In this document: in pieces, positions 39,639 to 53,280 of the stretch
How positions within the stretch are numbered: the stretch's first letter is position 1
Layout of the letters: each line of letters opens with the position of its first letter
NCBI GenBank assembly: GCA_013399895.1
Contig: VXBA01003135.1
Coordinates: 131,568-195,567 of the forward strand
Reading direction: 5' to 3'
DNA: 64,000 nucleotides
From: Serilophus lunatus
Lineage: Eukaryota > Chordata > Aves > Passeriformes > Eurylaimidae
The notes under the pieces: model-generated
Seen by the model: the letters and a program-made list of their open reading frames with translations, nothing else
Told to the model about the DNA's origin: nothing
The model's database searches: none
Made by a program: the position numbers and the translations under genes

Positions 39639-40876
39639 GCCTTCTAAGTGTTTTCTGTATTCCTTTGTGGAAAAAGGCATGTAATGTATTTTCAGAGGGA
39701 CTCGGCTCCTGCAGGATCCTAAATTGGCTCATTTAATCTACATGGATACTTGAATCTTCACTTAAGACATTAGTTAATTAAGCCACATTAAACCACACAG
39801 GCAAAAAGGAGGCTATGTTCAGATAAATTTAAGGCTCTGATTTTCTGATTTAAAACCACAAAGCAAAGTCTTGCAGAGAGCCCAGCCTGGTGCTCCCTCA
39901 TTAACTCAGCATATTGTGACATTTATAGGTCTCACTCAGACTTGGAAACCAAGGAAAATCAAGGTTTGCAGCAGTGAAACAAAACTGTAATGCTGCAGAA
40001 AAATAAGGTTTGTGTCCATACCATGAGATCACACAACAGAGCTTTGCCTTGTGGGCAATCAGAAATCTCATGCTCATGCAAATGTTTTCGTGTTCACAAG
40101 GAGAACTTTTGTGCTGCCGTTCAAAAATCTATTTTTTATAGACATTTCAGTAATTTTGTCTGTTAGCAGAACTCATCATGGAGTGAGCTAAATAACCACA
40201 TCCAAAGGGAAGGTAAGCAAGGAAAATGAGTTTTTCATGAAAAAACAAACTGGAAAAAGTTCATTTAAAATATTCAACTAAGTTCAATTTAATAAACAAA
40301 TCCTAGGTAAGAAAGAAAGGCTAGACACAAATAAACAATAAAAGAGTAGGAAGAGCAAAAGCAACAAAATAAGTACTTGGCAATGGTATATATGCAAGTA
40401 AATGCTGTGCTAAATATCTGAGGGCCTTCCCTCCTCCCCTTACCTCTCCCAGAAGCTGTATCCTGGCTTCAGGCATCCTTCTGCTAGTTAAATGCATCCT
40501 TACTACTACATAAGTGCTTGAGGTTTTAGGGGATGAAAAGGGGCTAAAGTTGAGGTTTCTGGTTTGGGGAGTTTTTCTATTCCTGCTCTTCTTTTGTCTG
40601 TTGCTCTTAACCAAATTTCACAAGGATTTAGACAAAACCTGAGGCACCGTGTAGGCTTTGCTTCCCCTCCCACATTGTGATTTCTGAGAATCTCAGGAAT
40701 GTTATGCTATCAGTGTTTTGCAGAAATATGGCAACATAGAAGACAACAGGTATCCAACTCAGAAACAAACATCTCAGGCAGGGAAAGATGTAAACTCTTT
40801 CTGTCTTCCAGACTGACGTCTGAAACACAAACCCTTTCCTTTTTTACCTGCAGAGTATTTTAATAAAACTGCAGGA
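39639..40876. other. Anonymous DNA, no gene seen
   Basis: Ordinary AT-rich sequence up to the assembly gap. A 97-codon minus-strand frame (40321-40614) shows no known motif. Confidence 0.5.
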
Positions 40877-40934
40877 NNNNNNNNNNNNNNNNNNNNNNNN
40901 NNNNNNNNNNNNNNNNNNNNNNNNNNNNNNNNNN
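40877..40934. other. 58-base N gap
   Basis: A run of 58 N. The right flank is a mixed A/C homopolymer block, which likely caused the assembly failure. The gap length may be an estimate. Confidence 0.98.
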
Positions 40935-41015
40935 AAAAAACACCCCCCCACCCCCCCCCCCCCCAAAAAAAAAAAAAAAAAACCAAAACAAAAACAAAAA
41001 CCCACAAACAAACCC
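40935..41015. repeat. A/C homopolymer block beside the gap
   Basis: Six A, then C-runs of 7 and 14 separated by A, then 18 A, then (CAAAA)-like repeats. On the minus strand the C-runs are long G-tracts able to form quadruplex-type structures, which fits poor sequencing at the gap. Confidence 0.9.
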
Positions 41016-42276
41016 TCCAAAAATCTGAGAAAGGACATAAAAGTAAAATTCTTTCCATGTACAGACTCATTATATCACTTTTATTTTGCCATGCCTGTCA
41101 TTTAGAATTAATCAAACTATTTTTGTTAAGCATATGAAGACAGGACACATGCCTTTTGTTATCTCTAAAAAGAATTAGGGCGATAACAGATTTAGTGAGA
41201 GAGATTTTTCAAAGGAATTTAGGAGTACAGTTTCCTCTGAAAACAAATCACATGCTTCCCTAAGTGTAGTAGATAACGTTCCAGTCCCAGGATAAAGAAA
41301 CATAATAACATAAAGAAATACAAGTATATATTCATACTTTTCCTATGGGTACAGGTAACACTTTGAAATCCTTAAGCCCATGCTTTTTGTTGCATCAGAA
41401 GAAGAAATTGTGAGAGTTTTAGTGATGCCTACAAGACTACACAAGTGCAAAAGAAATCAGTTTCAAACTGATCTTTAGAAATGTATTTGTTCTAAAAGCA
41501 TTTCAACTCAGCATTCTCATCCATATTTTCAATGAGTAGAAGTATTATCAGTTACTTTAATTTAGGATTTTGTTCAGCAGCTTTAGAAGAGCCTCTCTGA
41601 GATTTAGCAGCAATCTTTGTTTAACCAATAGTGCTGAAAAAAAAAAAAAACCAATCTCAAGATTAACATGACACAAAATCATGTAAATATTTCAAGAAAT
41701 CTTCGGCTATCTACATTTGAAACCAAATTCAACAGTCTCTTTTTGTCCATTACCAAAATAACCAAGTTCCATATGTAAAAATAAAGATAGTAAAATGTTG
41801 ATCTGTGTGCTGTCTTCAATTCCCTTGACTAGCAGCTTGATTGGTTCTGAGAAAGTAATTAGAAGGAAATTAAAATAGATTTCTGTTTCTGCTTGTTTTG
41901 TTTAACATTAAATTCCATAACATTTGGAAAACTGCTTTAGTGCATTGCACTAGGCAAGATAATAGATAAAGTAAAATTATTTTACATTTATCTTTGAAGT
42001 TGTATTTCTTTATCTTGCTTTCCCTCCCCCTACCTATTTATAAAAGAAAAGAAAGGAAGCCTTCTGGGGACATACCCATTCCCTTTATGGTTTAGTAGCT
42101 AGGTTTCCTAGGCAGCTTTTGAAAAGTATTAAAATAGTCTATTATAAACTTCTGTTCATGAAGAAGTAAATGGAATAGAGACATGCATCTTTTTGATACC
42201 TACTACAAGCTGCTATACATCACTTTTTGTTAACCTTTGTCCTTGTTTTGAGCCTTCTTCTCTTACTCTTTTACTT

Positions 42277-42305
42277 GTGTATATATATATATACACACAC
42301 ACACA
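42277..42305. repeat. GT/(AT)n/(AC)n compound microsatellite
   Basis: GTGT, then about six AT units, then about six AC units. The core is self-complementary and could extrude as a small hairpin. Confidence 0.9.
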
Positions 42306-42902
42306 GAGACATAGTCTTATGCTATTTATTTGTTGCCAGGGTTTCATTTTCAGGAATATATAACATTGTATTAAATATAGTTTAATAACAAGAATAATGG
42401 ATGAAAGCTCATGGTCGAGACAGAAATCTAACCCAGAATCTCTGACACTTAATCCAATGCTCTGTTCATCAGAGTTCCTAAAAAAATACATCAAGTTCAA
42501 AGGCAGAGCTCACTGAAAAGCATCAGAAGCCATAATTTTGTCTTTTATGGACACTATTGATGGCTTGAGTTTTATAGAAAGAAAGAGACAGTGGTTGAAG
42601 ATAATATTAATTGATATTTATTATAAATAAATATATATATGACATACACTTAGAGGAATACTAGTTCCTCAATGGGTTTGTATTTATGTATCCACATAAA
42701 GGATAATAAACAATTTACCAACCATGGCGAGTTAATGCCTCCCCAAAATCTGGGACAGGTTGTCTTTAAAGCAATAATGTTTCTCATTTTTTAGCTCAGT
42801 TTGACATGAACATCAAGCTGACTACTTAAAAACTAAACTATTGTTCTTATTTTGCACCTTTCCAGCCTCATTGGTCTAATATTATTATTATTGGTCAAAT
42901 AT

Positions 42903-42931
42903 TAGATTTACACAAGGCCAGTGTAAATCTA
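42903..42931. repeat. Perfect 11-bp hairpin, 7-base loop
   Basis: TAGATTTACAC (42903-42913) and its exact reverse complement GTGTAAATCTA (42921-42931) enclose the loop AAGGCCA. Too short and AT-rich for a miRNA precursor. No flanking gene suggests a role. Confidence 0.85.
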
Positions 42932-45900
42932 TAGCAATTGTCTGTTTCTCTCCTATCTGTTACCTGAGTCTGTTCTCCCCTCCTTGCCCCACTATTTATT
43001 TGAGGCATTTGTAAACACCAGTGTATCTCACAGCAGTAAACACATTTCACAGGCAAGAAATACAGACATTTCTGTTATCATCTCTTGTGGGTGAGATTCA
43101 AACTTAATTTAAAAGGAGTGACTTTCAGAGGCAATTAAGTCCTCCGTTACCCCCTGCTGTTCAGTAGAGCTGCATCCTTACTCCCCAAAGCAATTTGAAA
43201 AATTCTAGGACTTCTACTTGTCTTTTCCCTTCCTGAAATCTGCTAAAAGGAAAGGTAAACAATTTAAATAGAAACTACAGATTGGATTATGTTTCTCAGG
43301 AATGGAGGAGTCCAAAGTGGCTAACAGAACTAATCTGTTGGTGTAAGTGATGTATGATTAGATGTTTGCACAGTTCTGGTAGATGCATGGCAGTGTTTAC
43401 AAATGCTAAGTAGCCGTGTATGGAAATTAGCTGCCTCTGCAGAATTTTTTCCTGGTGAGTCAGCAGCTACTCATTGCTTAAACGATGCTCTTGTTCTCAG
43501 AGCACTTTTTGATGCCTCATGAACATTTTTTCCCAATGGCAGAAAATTCCTCTCCTAATGCAAGATCCAGTTCATCTGTCATGGATGGGATGCATTGCTG
43601 AGGAGAGATAATGAGAATTGTGGAATTGCAGAATGGTCTGTTCTCCAAAGCACTTCTTGCATCTATTTACTGGTTTCATATCTTTAGTGTCAAATTAAGG
43701 TCTTAAAACAGACCAGTTTTTCAAGAAGTTCTTTGGAAAAACAATTTTAACGATATTGAATGTTCTGAGGTTTTATTAAGATTTCATAATAATAAAAAAA
43801 GAAAACTTTTCAGGCCAAGAGCAAAGCACCTTTTACTATATGGATCTTGGAGGAAAACACAGAAAAAGCCTCGAGAAAGGCAGAAAATAATCATCCTTTT
43901 CTTTCCTCTTTAACCCAGCATCCTTCCTGAAAAGCTGGAAACTCAAGTTTGCCCAGGAAGGCAAGCTAGGCTTCTCAAGCAGCTTCAAGCCTCTGCAGGA
44001 TAATTCATATTCAAATGCAGGGTAGATACAGTAAAGTATAAGATGCAGCAATATCCATTTTCCACCACTGTTTCAAAGTGTTTCTCAATCTTCTTAAAAA
44101 ACTCCAAACAAATAAACTGGAAAAAAAACCCCAACAAAACAAATACAAAACCCAGCCCTGCCTTAAACAGGAGAACTAAAACAAAACTAGGTCTTTGTGA
44201 TTCACATTGGTTAAACATGGTAGTGTAAGCTTTAACCTGCTCTGATTTCCTCTGTAAATATATTTATGGACTGGACTACAGCAACTGTTGTTTCAGTTAA
44301 CATCTCACCAACATCACATTCCTTAGATCCCCGACTGTCTTTAGCATGATTCTTGCAAAGTATGTGAGCACCCTAACCCAAAAGCATGGTCCAAGCTCTC
44401 TGTTACTCAATATATAGCCTGTCAGTATTACCAAAGTACACGTTGATTAATTCTATCATATATACCTCAAAATTACAATGTATGGCTGAATGACCACCAA
44501 CATTAAGTTCTGTAGTTACTTGCATCACCTGTATACAGAAAAATAATACCAAATTTCCCCCATACTGAATATAACAGTTTTCAAGTTGCAGTTTTTCAAG
44601 TTTTTAGTTGCAACTAAATGTAGGAAAGGAACTATCCGGTTGTCTTTTGGAACTCAGTGGTTGTTATACAAACTATGAGTAGTATGTCATTTGAGCAGAA
44701 GCTGACTCAGGATTATCTTGTTTCAGTATCTTTTACTTAGAAATACGACTTTTTATAATAGCTGTTTGCCTCTATGCCTACCAAATCCTCCCTAAATAAG
44801 TTACAACTCTTATCTCTAACATTTCAGTTGAGTAAACCACGTCACCTGTTTCAATAGCTAACTTCAGGCCTCTATGAACTGGGTTTCTAATAATGGAATA
44901 CAAGTTAGGTAACAATTTCATTTCTCCAAGTTCTGCCTTTTTTTTTCTTCATAACCAATGCTTTTACTCAAAATAAGTGTCAATTTATTGTCACTTTTAC
45001 CCTTCTGTTGCTAGTTTCATTATTCTTCTTTACTGATCTGTAGGTCACCCAACCTATATCTTTTTTTCCCCAAAAGACCTGCACCAACTCTCAAAACACA
45101 CTGCTGGTACAGCCAGTATTTTACATTCATATCTTGTCCCATTTCATCTTGGTCATCTTAAAGAAAAGATACATAAAACATTACTGGGATTTCTGCTTCT
45201 TTCCAGCATTTACATTCATGCCTCTGAGTTATCCCATGGTGCAGAACAGGGGTAACTAAGCACATTAATTACTCTCTTCTCAAGGCTGAGCTCAGCATCA
45301 AACTTGGGCTGTGAGAAGACAGGGGGCTGGTTCATGGGTTAGGGACAGTCACAAGAGGTTCTTCACATCCTCAATCACACAATGTTTCAAAAAGGACACC
45401 CTTTACAGAGATCAACACATCTGTGTAGGGTACTTCCTGGTGGACCTGAAAAACTACGTGCTCTTGTGTCCTGTGCACTTGTCCAGTTCCATTCATTAAC
45501 CCACTTGTGTCATCTCTGCGCCCAGGAACTGATATTAGTGCAAACTTCAAATGCTGTGAATTCAAAATCCGGCTTTAAAAAAATCACTCCAAACTTCGGT
45601 TCAGGAGTTCACCAAGTGACTGACTGTGATTGTAAGCCTCAGTGCTCATCTCCTCCCCCTCACTAACAGGGAGCTATTAGCCACTCCGAGATTTCAAACA
45701 GCGAAGCTGATCAAAGGCCCAACGGTCACAGACACATAAACTGACTGAGACTTAAAAAGAACAAAAAATGTGTGCTCAGTGCTATTGTAAAATATGCACA
45801 TACATGTTCCTCTGCCTTACAGGAAGGTGCACAGCTGAATATAGGAAATATTTCTTATTTATATGTAAGCTTTAGTTTAACCTCTGGGTAAGTTGAGCAA

Positions 45901-48900
45901 CAAAAATTGTGCAGACGTGCTGTGCAGTGAATAATTAGAAAACAATTAGCTAAACTTGTTTACATATTGTGGAGAAATCTTCTCTCTTTATTTTACCTTA
46001 CCTATATCAAGTTCTGTATCCACACAAAATGTAAAGCATAGCACAAAGCACTAAAATCACATCATTATGTTCTTATACTCCTAGAAAATGTAGAAAAAGA
46101 GCATTAGTGGGTGAGTACCCAAACAATTCAAAGGTTACCCATGTAAACCGTGAGACTGACTGAACAATCCCAAACTGCTGCAAAAGTTACAAAAATAAAG
46201 GACCAAATGCACAAGCAGCAAGCTTTTGGGCTGGATTTCTAAAACGTACACCTCGGTACAGAAGGTACTGAGACAGAAAAGCTACATGAATAATGAAGCC
46301 TGACTGACATGTGATGGAAGTTCATTTTGACTTCTCATGGAACAGCATCCTGCTTTTAGCCATTTCTGGCAATTCTTTCACATGTGGTTTCACTGGTCCC
46401 AGCCAGGAGCAAGCTTGGGTGGTTATCCCTTCCCTGGGTCTCCTCTACCAGATGCTTACTCCAAATCATAGGTTTTGATTTGTCTTTGAAAATTTTCTTA
46501 TAGATTTTGTTCACATGGTTAGAAGACTAAATCTGAGACACAAACAGGCAGATAAATGGCAATTGTACAAGTCTCTTTTCTAAAGAACAGGCTGAAAGCC
46601 AGTTGTTGCAATACAGCCAGAGGATCCCTGTTCTTGGCCTCAACCTCCCAGGCTGCCCGTGTGCTTCCCTCCTGCTCTGGGACAGCCCCCAGCATACAGA
46701 GCAGCTCATAGACCTCTGCACATAGGGGGAAATGGGAATCTGGTCTCTATCTTCCTCATACTTGTTCAGCTACCTCTTGCTTCACAGGCCTGAGGAACTA
46801 TTCATCAATGTTTAAGGCCAGACAGGTGTTAAGGTATTAGCCCAAGAGGGGCTTGGATCATGCTTTCTCTACTAATGAGGAAAACACAGACAGAACCAAA
46901 ATCTGCTTTCTGCCTCAGGCAGCAGTTTAGCATAGATGAAGAGGAACACTTCTAAGTAAAAATCCAGAAACATAAAGGCTGTAGGATTTTTTAGTCAGGA
47001 TTGCATAAGATGCAAATGCAGACATTTTAAGTAAACACTAGGCGTTTTTGCTATGCCAGTTGAAAGCTTCAGCACATTCACTATTTTTTTTTTTTAAACA
47101 AGCCAGTATGGCTCAGTTATAATGCCAGCAACACGTACATCTGTAATCTTATGTCTCAGCTACTTCTTACCAAACACACTAGAAACATAATCATAAGTCA
47201 AGTAACAACTGGAGCTCAAAGGATCACTACAATGGCCTGGCCATCACACATCTGTGCTACCAACATTCAACAGTCCAATTGTTTAGAAAAATACCTCATG
47301 GACTTAAAGAACATGCCACAAAACCAAGATGGCAAATAAACAGCATGAGATATATAATGCAGACCTATATAGAATTCAGCAATATGTTTCAGTGAGCTGA
47401 CTTTAGGTCCAGAGCCTACTTCCTACTCTGCTACTTGATTCTGTGCTGCCATTCACTCTTAAGGATTAGGCTGGATTTCTTCAATGTCACAGCATATAAT
47501 GAAAAATTCAGAAGCCACATGAAACTGCACTCATAACCACATTGTCCATACTACGAGCAAATTGGTTCATTTAGATGAATCATTTCTACATAAAATCTGA
47601 ACATGAACTGCAAGAACCATGTGTCAAAAACCCACTGAAAGGTTTCTTTCCTACAAATAAATTTCTCTATAAATACCATAATTCTGCAAAACAAATGTTG
47701 CTCCATTTTGGAAGAAACTCATTTGGTTGTTTCATGGGTTCATACAGAATCTCGGGAGGGCACTGTAGATAATAAGGGAAAGGGAGAAAAAAAATTAAGA
47801 AAAAAAGAGAAAGTGTTCAAATAAAGGTCCTTGAAATCAGTGTCGAATTCTTACCATGACCAAGAGCTCGCACTCCCTAAGTTCTGTGTGATAGGCTTGC
47901 CACGATGCTCTTGCAGTGATCAAAATCTCCTCACTTCTCAGCCTTTTCCCCTTTTGTGGTTGTTAGGCTGTTCTTACTGCATTACTCCTGCACTCGTGTG
48001 ACCTGTAACTCGGGAGGCTCACTTGAGTTGCTGTGTTAAAGGAAAGCTTAAGTTGTACCTAGGACCTTCCACAGACAGAATTGGTTTCTGGCTGTAAGCA
48101 TGATTTGGTTTTCCAAATACCATACTTTGAAGATTTTGTTGCAAAATTAGCTTTGAGCCATGTAAGCCAAAATTGCTACTAGAAGATCTAAGAGGGATAG
48201 TATACATTTAAGGTATAGCATGCACATATCTTTAGCAAACATTTACTTTAGTTTTAAAATGCAATTTAAAATCGTGTCTTTTCAGTGCTACATTCTACTT
48301 GTACTCTAAGTATGTGTCCAGACTTGAGTCAAAAAACAAGATATTTTGCAAATAAAATATAAACAGCTCAGATATGGAGCAAAATCCCTATTTCTTTTTG
48401 ACAGCACAGCTGCATAGTTAAAAATCTCAGCTCAAGTAGTGTGTCAAGACAACTCTTGGAAAGTGAGGGATGAGAAGTGGGAGACTACATCTAAGTGTCC
48501 TTCCTGCAGCTGTAAAGTCTCAGCCTTCTTGCTATGCACAGCTGAAAGGTGTCACTGCAACATGTTATGGGATGATGCACTTCAGAAGAGTAAACTCGTG
48601 TATGGGCTCAAGTCTTGAACTAGCAGACCATCAACCTTTTTCCTCTATCCTAAGACACCATACTGAAAGCAAGCTTCACATACTGTGAGAGCAGAAAACA
48701 TCCCTTCGCCTCACTTGATGCTTTAATACAGGCTTGCATTTTGACACTCCCCAAAAGGAACTAATTCAGTTGAACTCTACTGCTTATATTAGGAAAAATA
48801 TTCACGACTAGGGCAAGACACTAGCTAGCTTTTAATAGCCCAGATTTGGAGTTATGTAGAAACTATAAGTATACTTGAGCAAAGTACTAGGTACCAAAGC

Positions 48901-49008
48901 ATTGTCCAGAGTTGTACCTGTATTAGAACTGGAATTTCAGGAGGCATATACTGGAAAGACACCAAAGACTTGTTTTATCTTAATTTGCATAATAGGTAGT
49001 TTTCTTGA

Positions 49009-49180
49009 CAGAATCACAGAATCACTAGGTTGGAAGAGACCTCCAAGATCATCTAGTCCAACCCTTACCCTAGAACCTCAACTAGACTAGACTATGTCAC
49101 CATGTGCCACGTCCAGCCTGTTTTTAAACACATCCAGGGATGGTGACTCCACCACTTCCCTGGGCAGTCCATTCCATAAC
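49009..49180 (-). mobile_element. CR1 LINE 3' end, antisense
   Basis: The left edge is CAGAATCACAGAATCAC, the reverse complement of the CR1 3'-terminal octamer repeats (ATTCTGTG). 'aggttggaagagacctccaa' and 'gatcatctagtccaaccc' follow, then 'catccagggatggtgactcc' and 'accacttccctgggcagtcc'. All are diagnostic CR1 3'-region blocks. Homology fades after about 49180, giving a 5'-truncated copy of about 170 bp, the usual outcome of CR1 retrotransposition. Moderate divergence. Confidence 0.93.
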
Positions 49181-52100
49181 AGAAATATCCATATCCTTCA
49201 AGATATTTAGGCAGCATTCCTGGCTGAAATAACAGCAAACTCTACAGAAGCGTACAGAAATATTACGCCCCCCTATGGGTGCTCTACCTGGACAGCAGAT
49301 AGAAGATCAAGGCTACATCAGAGGTACAAACTCAGAATCCTTTTTTAAGGACCTGTAATGACATTGCTCTGAGCACCAATTGAAGTGAGCTTCTTCCACC
49401 AGCAAGGGAGAGCATCAGCCCACAGAATTCAAATCGAAATTTCACAGCTCAGATTCACTAACATCTACAAGTCAGTGCTTATCACAGCAACTGAAAACTT
49501 AAATTCATGTTTAGTTATTTACTGTAGATAGTGATAGATTCAAACAGGTGTTGTGCTTGCAAGAGCATACTCTGCTCAGGAAATTTAAGAGGAACTATTA
49601 CTGCCCAATAATTGTTTCTTATTTAAATTATCTAAATAATGTTTGTGGTCAAAAGAATAATGAACAGCTCATAAATCCTCAAAAATATACACAGTCCAAT
49701 GAGTATTTGCTATAGATTTTTAGAAGTTAGTAACAACACTAAAGAACTTCATAAAAATCAATCATGACCTGTTCATATAGGAACACCACAGCAATTTAAC
49801 AGTTCACTCACTTTACTTGCCAGGCACAAACAAGAGCCACTGGCACATAAACATGTCCCTGACTCCCCCCACTCCCTTCCCCTATTTTTAATTTATTTTG
49901 ATAAACTGAAAATGTCATTCTTAGTGCTGTAAAAAGGAAGCAGTTTTAAGCTGCAGATAAATTATGCAACTTCTAAGACAAAGCAGGCAGAAACTTCACT
50001 AGAAAAAAAAAAAAAAACTAAAATTGACTATTCTACACAGACATCTGAACCCTACATTACTGATCATCACAGTGAAGAGGAGAGAAGGCAAATCTGAGAA
50101 GTTGCGTAAGATCTATATAATTCTTGTGAAGCTTAAGTCCAGCTCTGCCGGGAATGCCCACTACAAAGCTAGCAGGAGTGGCAGTGCTTCCAAAGGCCAT
50201 CCCCACACCAGCAGGACAGTCTAGTGGTACCTGAGCAGGGCCAGATGACAGCCCAGCACTCAGAAGGTACCAGAAGAGAAATGTGTCCCAATTCGAGCTT
50301 AAGCAGGACTCCTGTGCCATGGGAAGAGGGAATTTGAGGCTGCTTGGAGCAATTAAAGCCCATTAGAGCTCTTTGGGTCTTAAGGTAATTTATGGACAAA
50401 GTTCCGATTGGACCGTGGAAAGTCTGTGTTGCATCAGCCTTTGTACTCCTCTCAGGGAAGAGCAGATCCATGCAGAGTTGTTCTCCCATGGAGAACCCCA
50501 CCACACACACAGCTGCCTACAAGTATTGTAGTATTGTATCACAAGTATTCTGGCTACACAATGAATTTGTCCCTCTGTGAATATTCAGCACTGATTTGCA
50601 GTGGCGGTGGCAACCATAAAGACTATTATACATGCCCATCTTGAAAGCACCTATCTTCTAGATGCTAATGCCAACTTTATTAGGATTTATGGAGTGGAAC
50701 AGTGGCCAAAGCACCCATAAAGCTCTGCTATTTGAAATTGCTGTGGAACAATTTCATATTCAAAACATCAGTAATAGAGAAGAACCAGATGTCAAAAATC
50801 AGATAGAGGTCTTAGAATGCATGCTTGTTTGCACCATTGCAAATGGGAAAATGCTACCAATCCCAATTTTTCAATCTCTTTTCAGGAGGGTCAAAGATCA
50901 GAGAAGGCTGAAAACATGCAGTCTAACCCCAAAATGGTTTGTTGGTTTATTTTTTTTTAATTTCTTCAAAGAATTCCTCAGGCATAACTAAAATAAACAA
51001 GACCACTTGAGTGCTACATGGTACAATTGAAAACTGTTATGTTGCATGAAAAACAACTCAAGAAATTGCTTGGGGAGATACATCTTTTCATCCTTAGCAT
51101 TGTACTTTAACAACACACACAGTGCAAAGCTTGTACTTCAAGGGAAAAACAGCAGTTACTTTTTTCCCCCTAGAAACAAAAATATTTTTTTACAAAAACA
51201 ATTAAACAAATAAGCCTCTCTTTCAAAAGACAAAAAAATTAAATCAAATAAACAGCAAAAACACCCCTAAACGCCCACAAAAACCCCAACCAAACAAAAC
51301 CAAACAAAACCCCCACCTCCTCATTTCCCCTTCATGCATATTCATTACCTAGTCAGACTGGAGCAGAGCTTGGAAGCAAGCCATGCATACACTCAGACAT
51401 TACCTGGGCCCCTGGCAATAGGGAGAGACTGAAATATTGCTCATATTTTACTCCCTGAACATAATTTCTCCTGCCGTTCTGCTGACTGTTGAAGAGGTTT
51501 TAAAGCCTCTCTCCCTTCATAGCAGATATACTCTCATCTCTGAAGAATATGTCAGCCACAAAGAGGAACGGGGACCCTCAGAAGAAACTCAAAGCAAAGA
51601 GAAAGGATAAACTTACTCGGAGGAATTAAGGGAAATCAGTGGAAATTTTGATAAAGTTTAGAGTCAACACTAAGTGTCTCTGACCCTTCTGAACTGAACT
51701 CAGTGCTGGGTGACATTCACAACAACCAGAGATGAGCTGTGGCAGCTCAGGGGCTCATTTACAGAAAAAGCTGTTTTCCTCCATTTTTGTGTCTAATCTT
51801 AAGCAAAATCCTGGTTGTACTTGAGTGTTGAGCACTATTACAAATTAAGACAGCAAAATGGTTTTCAAAGCTTGACAATTCCCATGGTACACTTCATACT
51901 TCAAGTCAGTTCTAAAACCTTAAAAATAATTCATTTTACCTACAAATTATTAGTTAAGTTTGTAGTGTCATTCCATCTGTAATGATGCTTTGAAGAGAGA
52001 AAAGAACCATGAGAAATTATGAATTTAAATAAAGAGTAGGAATTTAATACATAGTCATGCCTTGCAACAGGGAAAATTACAATGAGATTTTTTAAATTAA

Positions 52101-52960
52101 AGTGTTGTAAGTAAACACTAAGAACATTTTGACTCTTGCTTACAGAAACATTAGCTAAAGGAAGGAATGTAACTCACAAAGGAAGGGGAATTAACATTTG
52201 TTGACATTTTCCTGGTTTTAGTTTTTATGTAAACTCAAAGCAATTAAATTATGTTTAAGACATTTTTGCTGTAAGTAGTTTCCATTTACATTCCTAGAAA
52301 TAGTAATCCAACTATTTTATTGCATTGTTGGGAGCCCTGTAGCAACAGACCAAATATTTAGCAACAGGTCTGTTTGCCATCCTTAGAGCTTGAAACCAAA
52401 GACTTGAATCAATTTAATTGCATCAGTGTTTCTCAGCTTCTGCACCAGAATGCGTTGTTCTTGAGTTTACAGGGTCTATTCCTACCTCCCTCCACAGCAG
52501 TTTCTAAATAAACCTATAAATCCTTGTTCTGTAGCACATGAATTATCAGTAACTTCAAAATAAATGAAGACAAAAATGGTTGAATATTTAAACGTGTAGC
52601 AACTCCATCCCATGATAGATCATTTCAAACCAAAATTCATTTTTTTCTTTGATATCTACTACTGCTATAAACTTCCAGTTTATCATATAACATTACAATT
52701 TATGGTATAACCAGCTTGTGTACTGACTATAAACCCTTTGTCAATGCCACTGTAAAGACTTTATAGTCCATAAATAATAGAAGAGCGATAGTATCTATCC
52801 TTCTTATTTTGCCCAGCACATCCAGAATATAGGACTCTAAACATGTCAGAGCATTTGCTTGTTTTACATACAATATAGGTTATGTAAAAAAATAAAAAAG
52901 GTACATTGCTTTCAGTATTTGGCTTGCACAAATCTCATTCAAATAAACAGAAATCACAGG
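49181..52960. other. Anonymous DNA, no gene seen
   Basis: No recognised element. A-run at 50003-50017 and an A/C-rich patch at 51240-51315. A 109-codon plus-strand frame (50662-50991) and a 113-codon minus-strand frame (50169-50510) have no family signature. Confidence 0.5.
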
Positions 52961-53054
52961 TGCATGTCATAATTCAGGAAAAAAAGATACACACGAGCAA
53001 AAATCAGTCTCAATTTACTGCAGCATTCATCTATGACCAGAGACTACAGAAAAT

Positions 53055-53280
53055 TCATTTCCTATCTCTGAAATTACTAAAGAGAAGATGGTTCTTCATG
53101 TGTAAGCCCTTAGGGAGGAATTTGCTTATAGCTCTATGTAGTGTATCACCTTTACCTGGTTCGCCACGATGTACTCGGTCAAGATATACCTTTGTCTCCC
53201 AGTGTAGCAATTCCAGACTCAAATCTGTTGCGCATTTACCTTCACAGTCCACAAAAATTCATGTTATTTATGGAGGTGTT
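53055..53280 (-). pseudogene. Possible remnant of L1/Tx1-type LINE ORF1
   Basis: On the minus strand a 65-codon open stretch (53252 down to 53055) contains YLDRVHRGEPGKG, then RAISKFLP and MKNHLL. In ORF1 proteins of L1/Tx1-type LINEs (the RNA-binding 'Transposase_22' family) the RNA-recognition domain carries a (I/L)(E/D)RAHR motif. It is followed after 10-15 residues by PR-x-I-I-V-x-F and then a K-E-x-I/L-L segment. The spacing here fits. Just upstream in another frame, NNMNFCGL resembles the NN-x-R-I-x-G-I segment that precedes EG in this family, so at least one frameshift and a stop are present. No reverse transcriptase sequence is visible nearby. Similarity is by eye over about 70 residues and could be chance. 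L1 elements are scarce in birds. Confidence 0.33.

Larger units (their letters stand above)
41016..49008. other. AT-rich anonymous DNA, no gene seen
   Basis: No exon or repeat family recognised. It holds the GT/AT/AC microsatellite (42277-42305), an ATT run (42881-42893), a perfect short hairpin (42903-42931), and minor A- and T-runs. All open frames are under 100 codons and unrecognised. Confidence 0.5.

Noticed and set aside
39027..39647. Several overlapping 77-116-codon frames on both strands
   Set aside because: They lie inside the degenerate LTR and reflect its GC-rich short repeats.
40774..41070. Minus-strand frames of 98 and 64 codons
   Set aside because: They read through the 58-base N gap and the homopolymer block.
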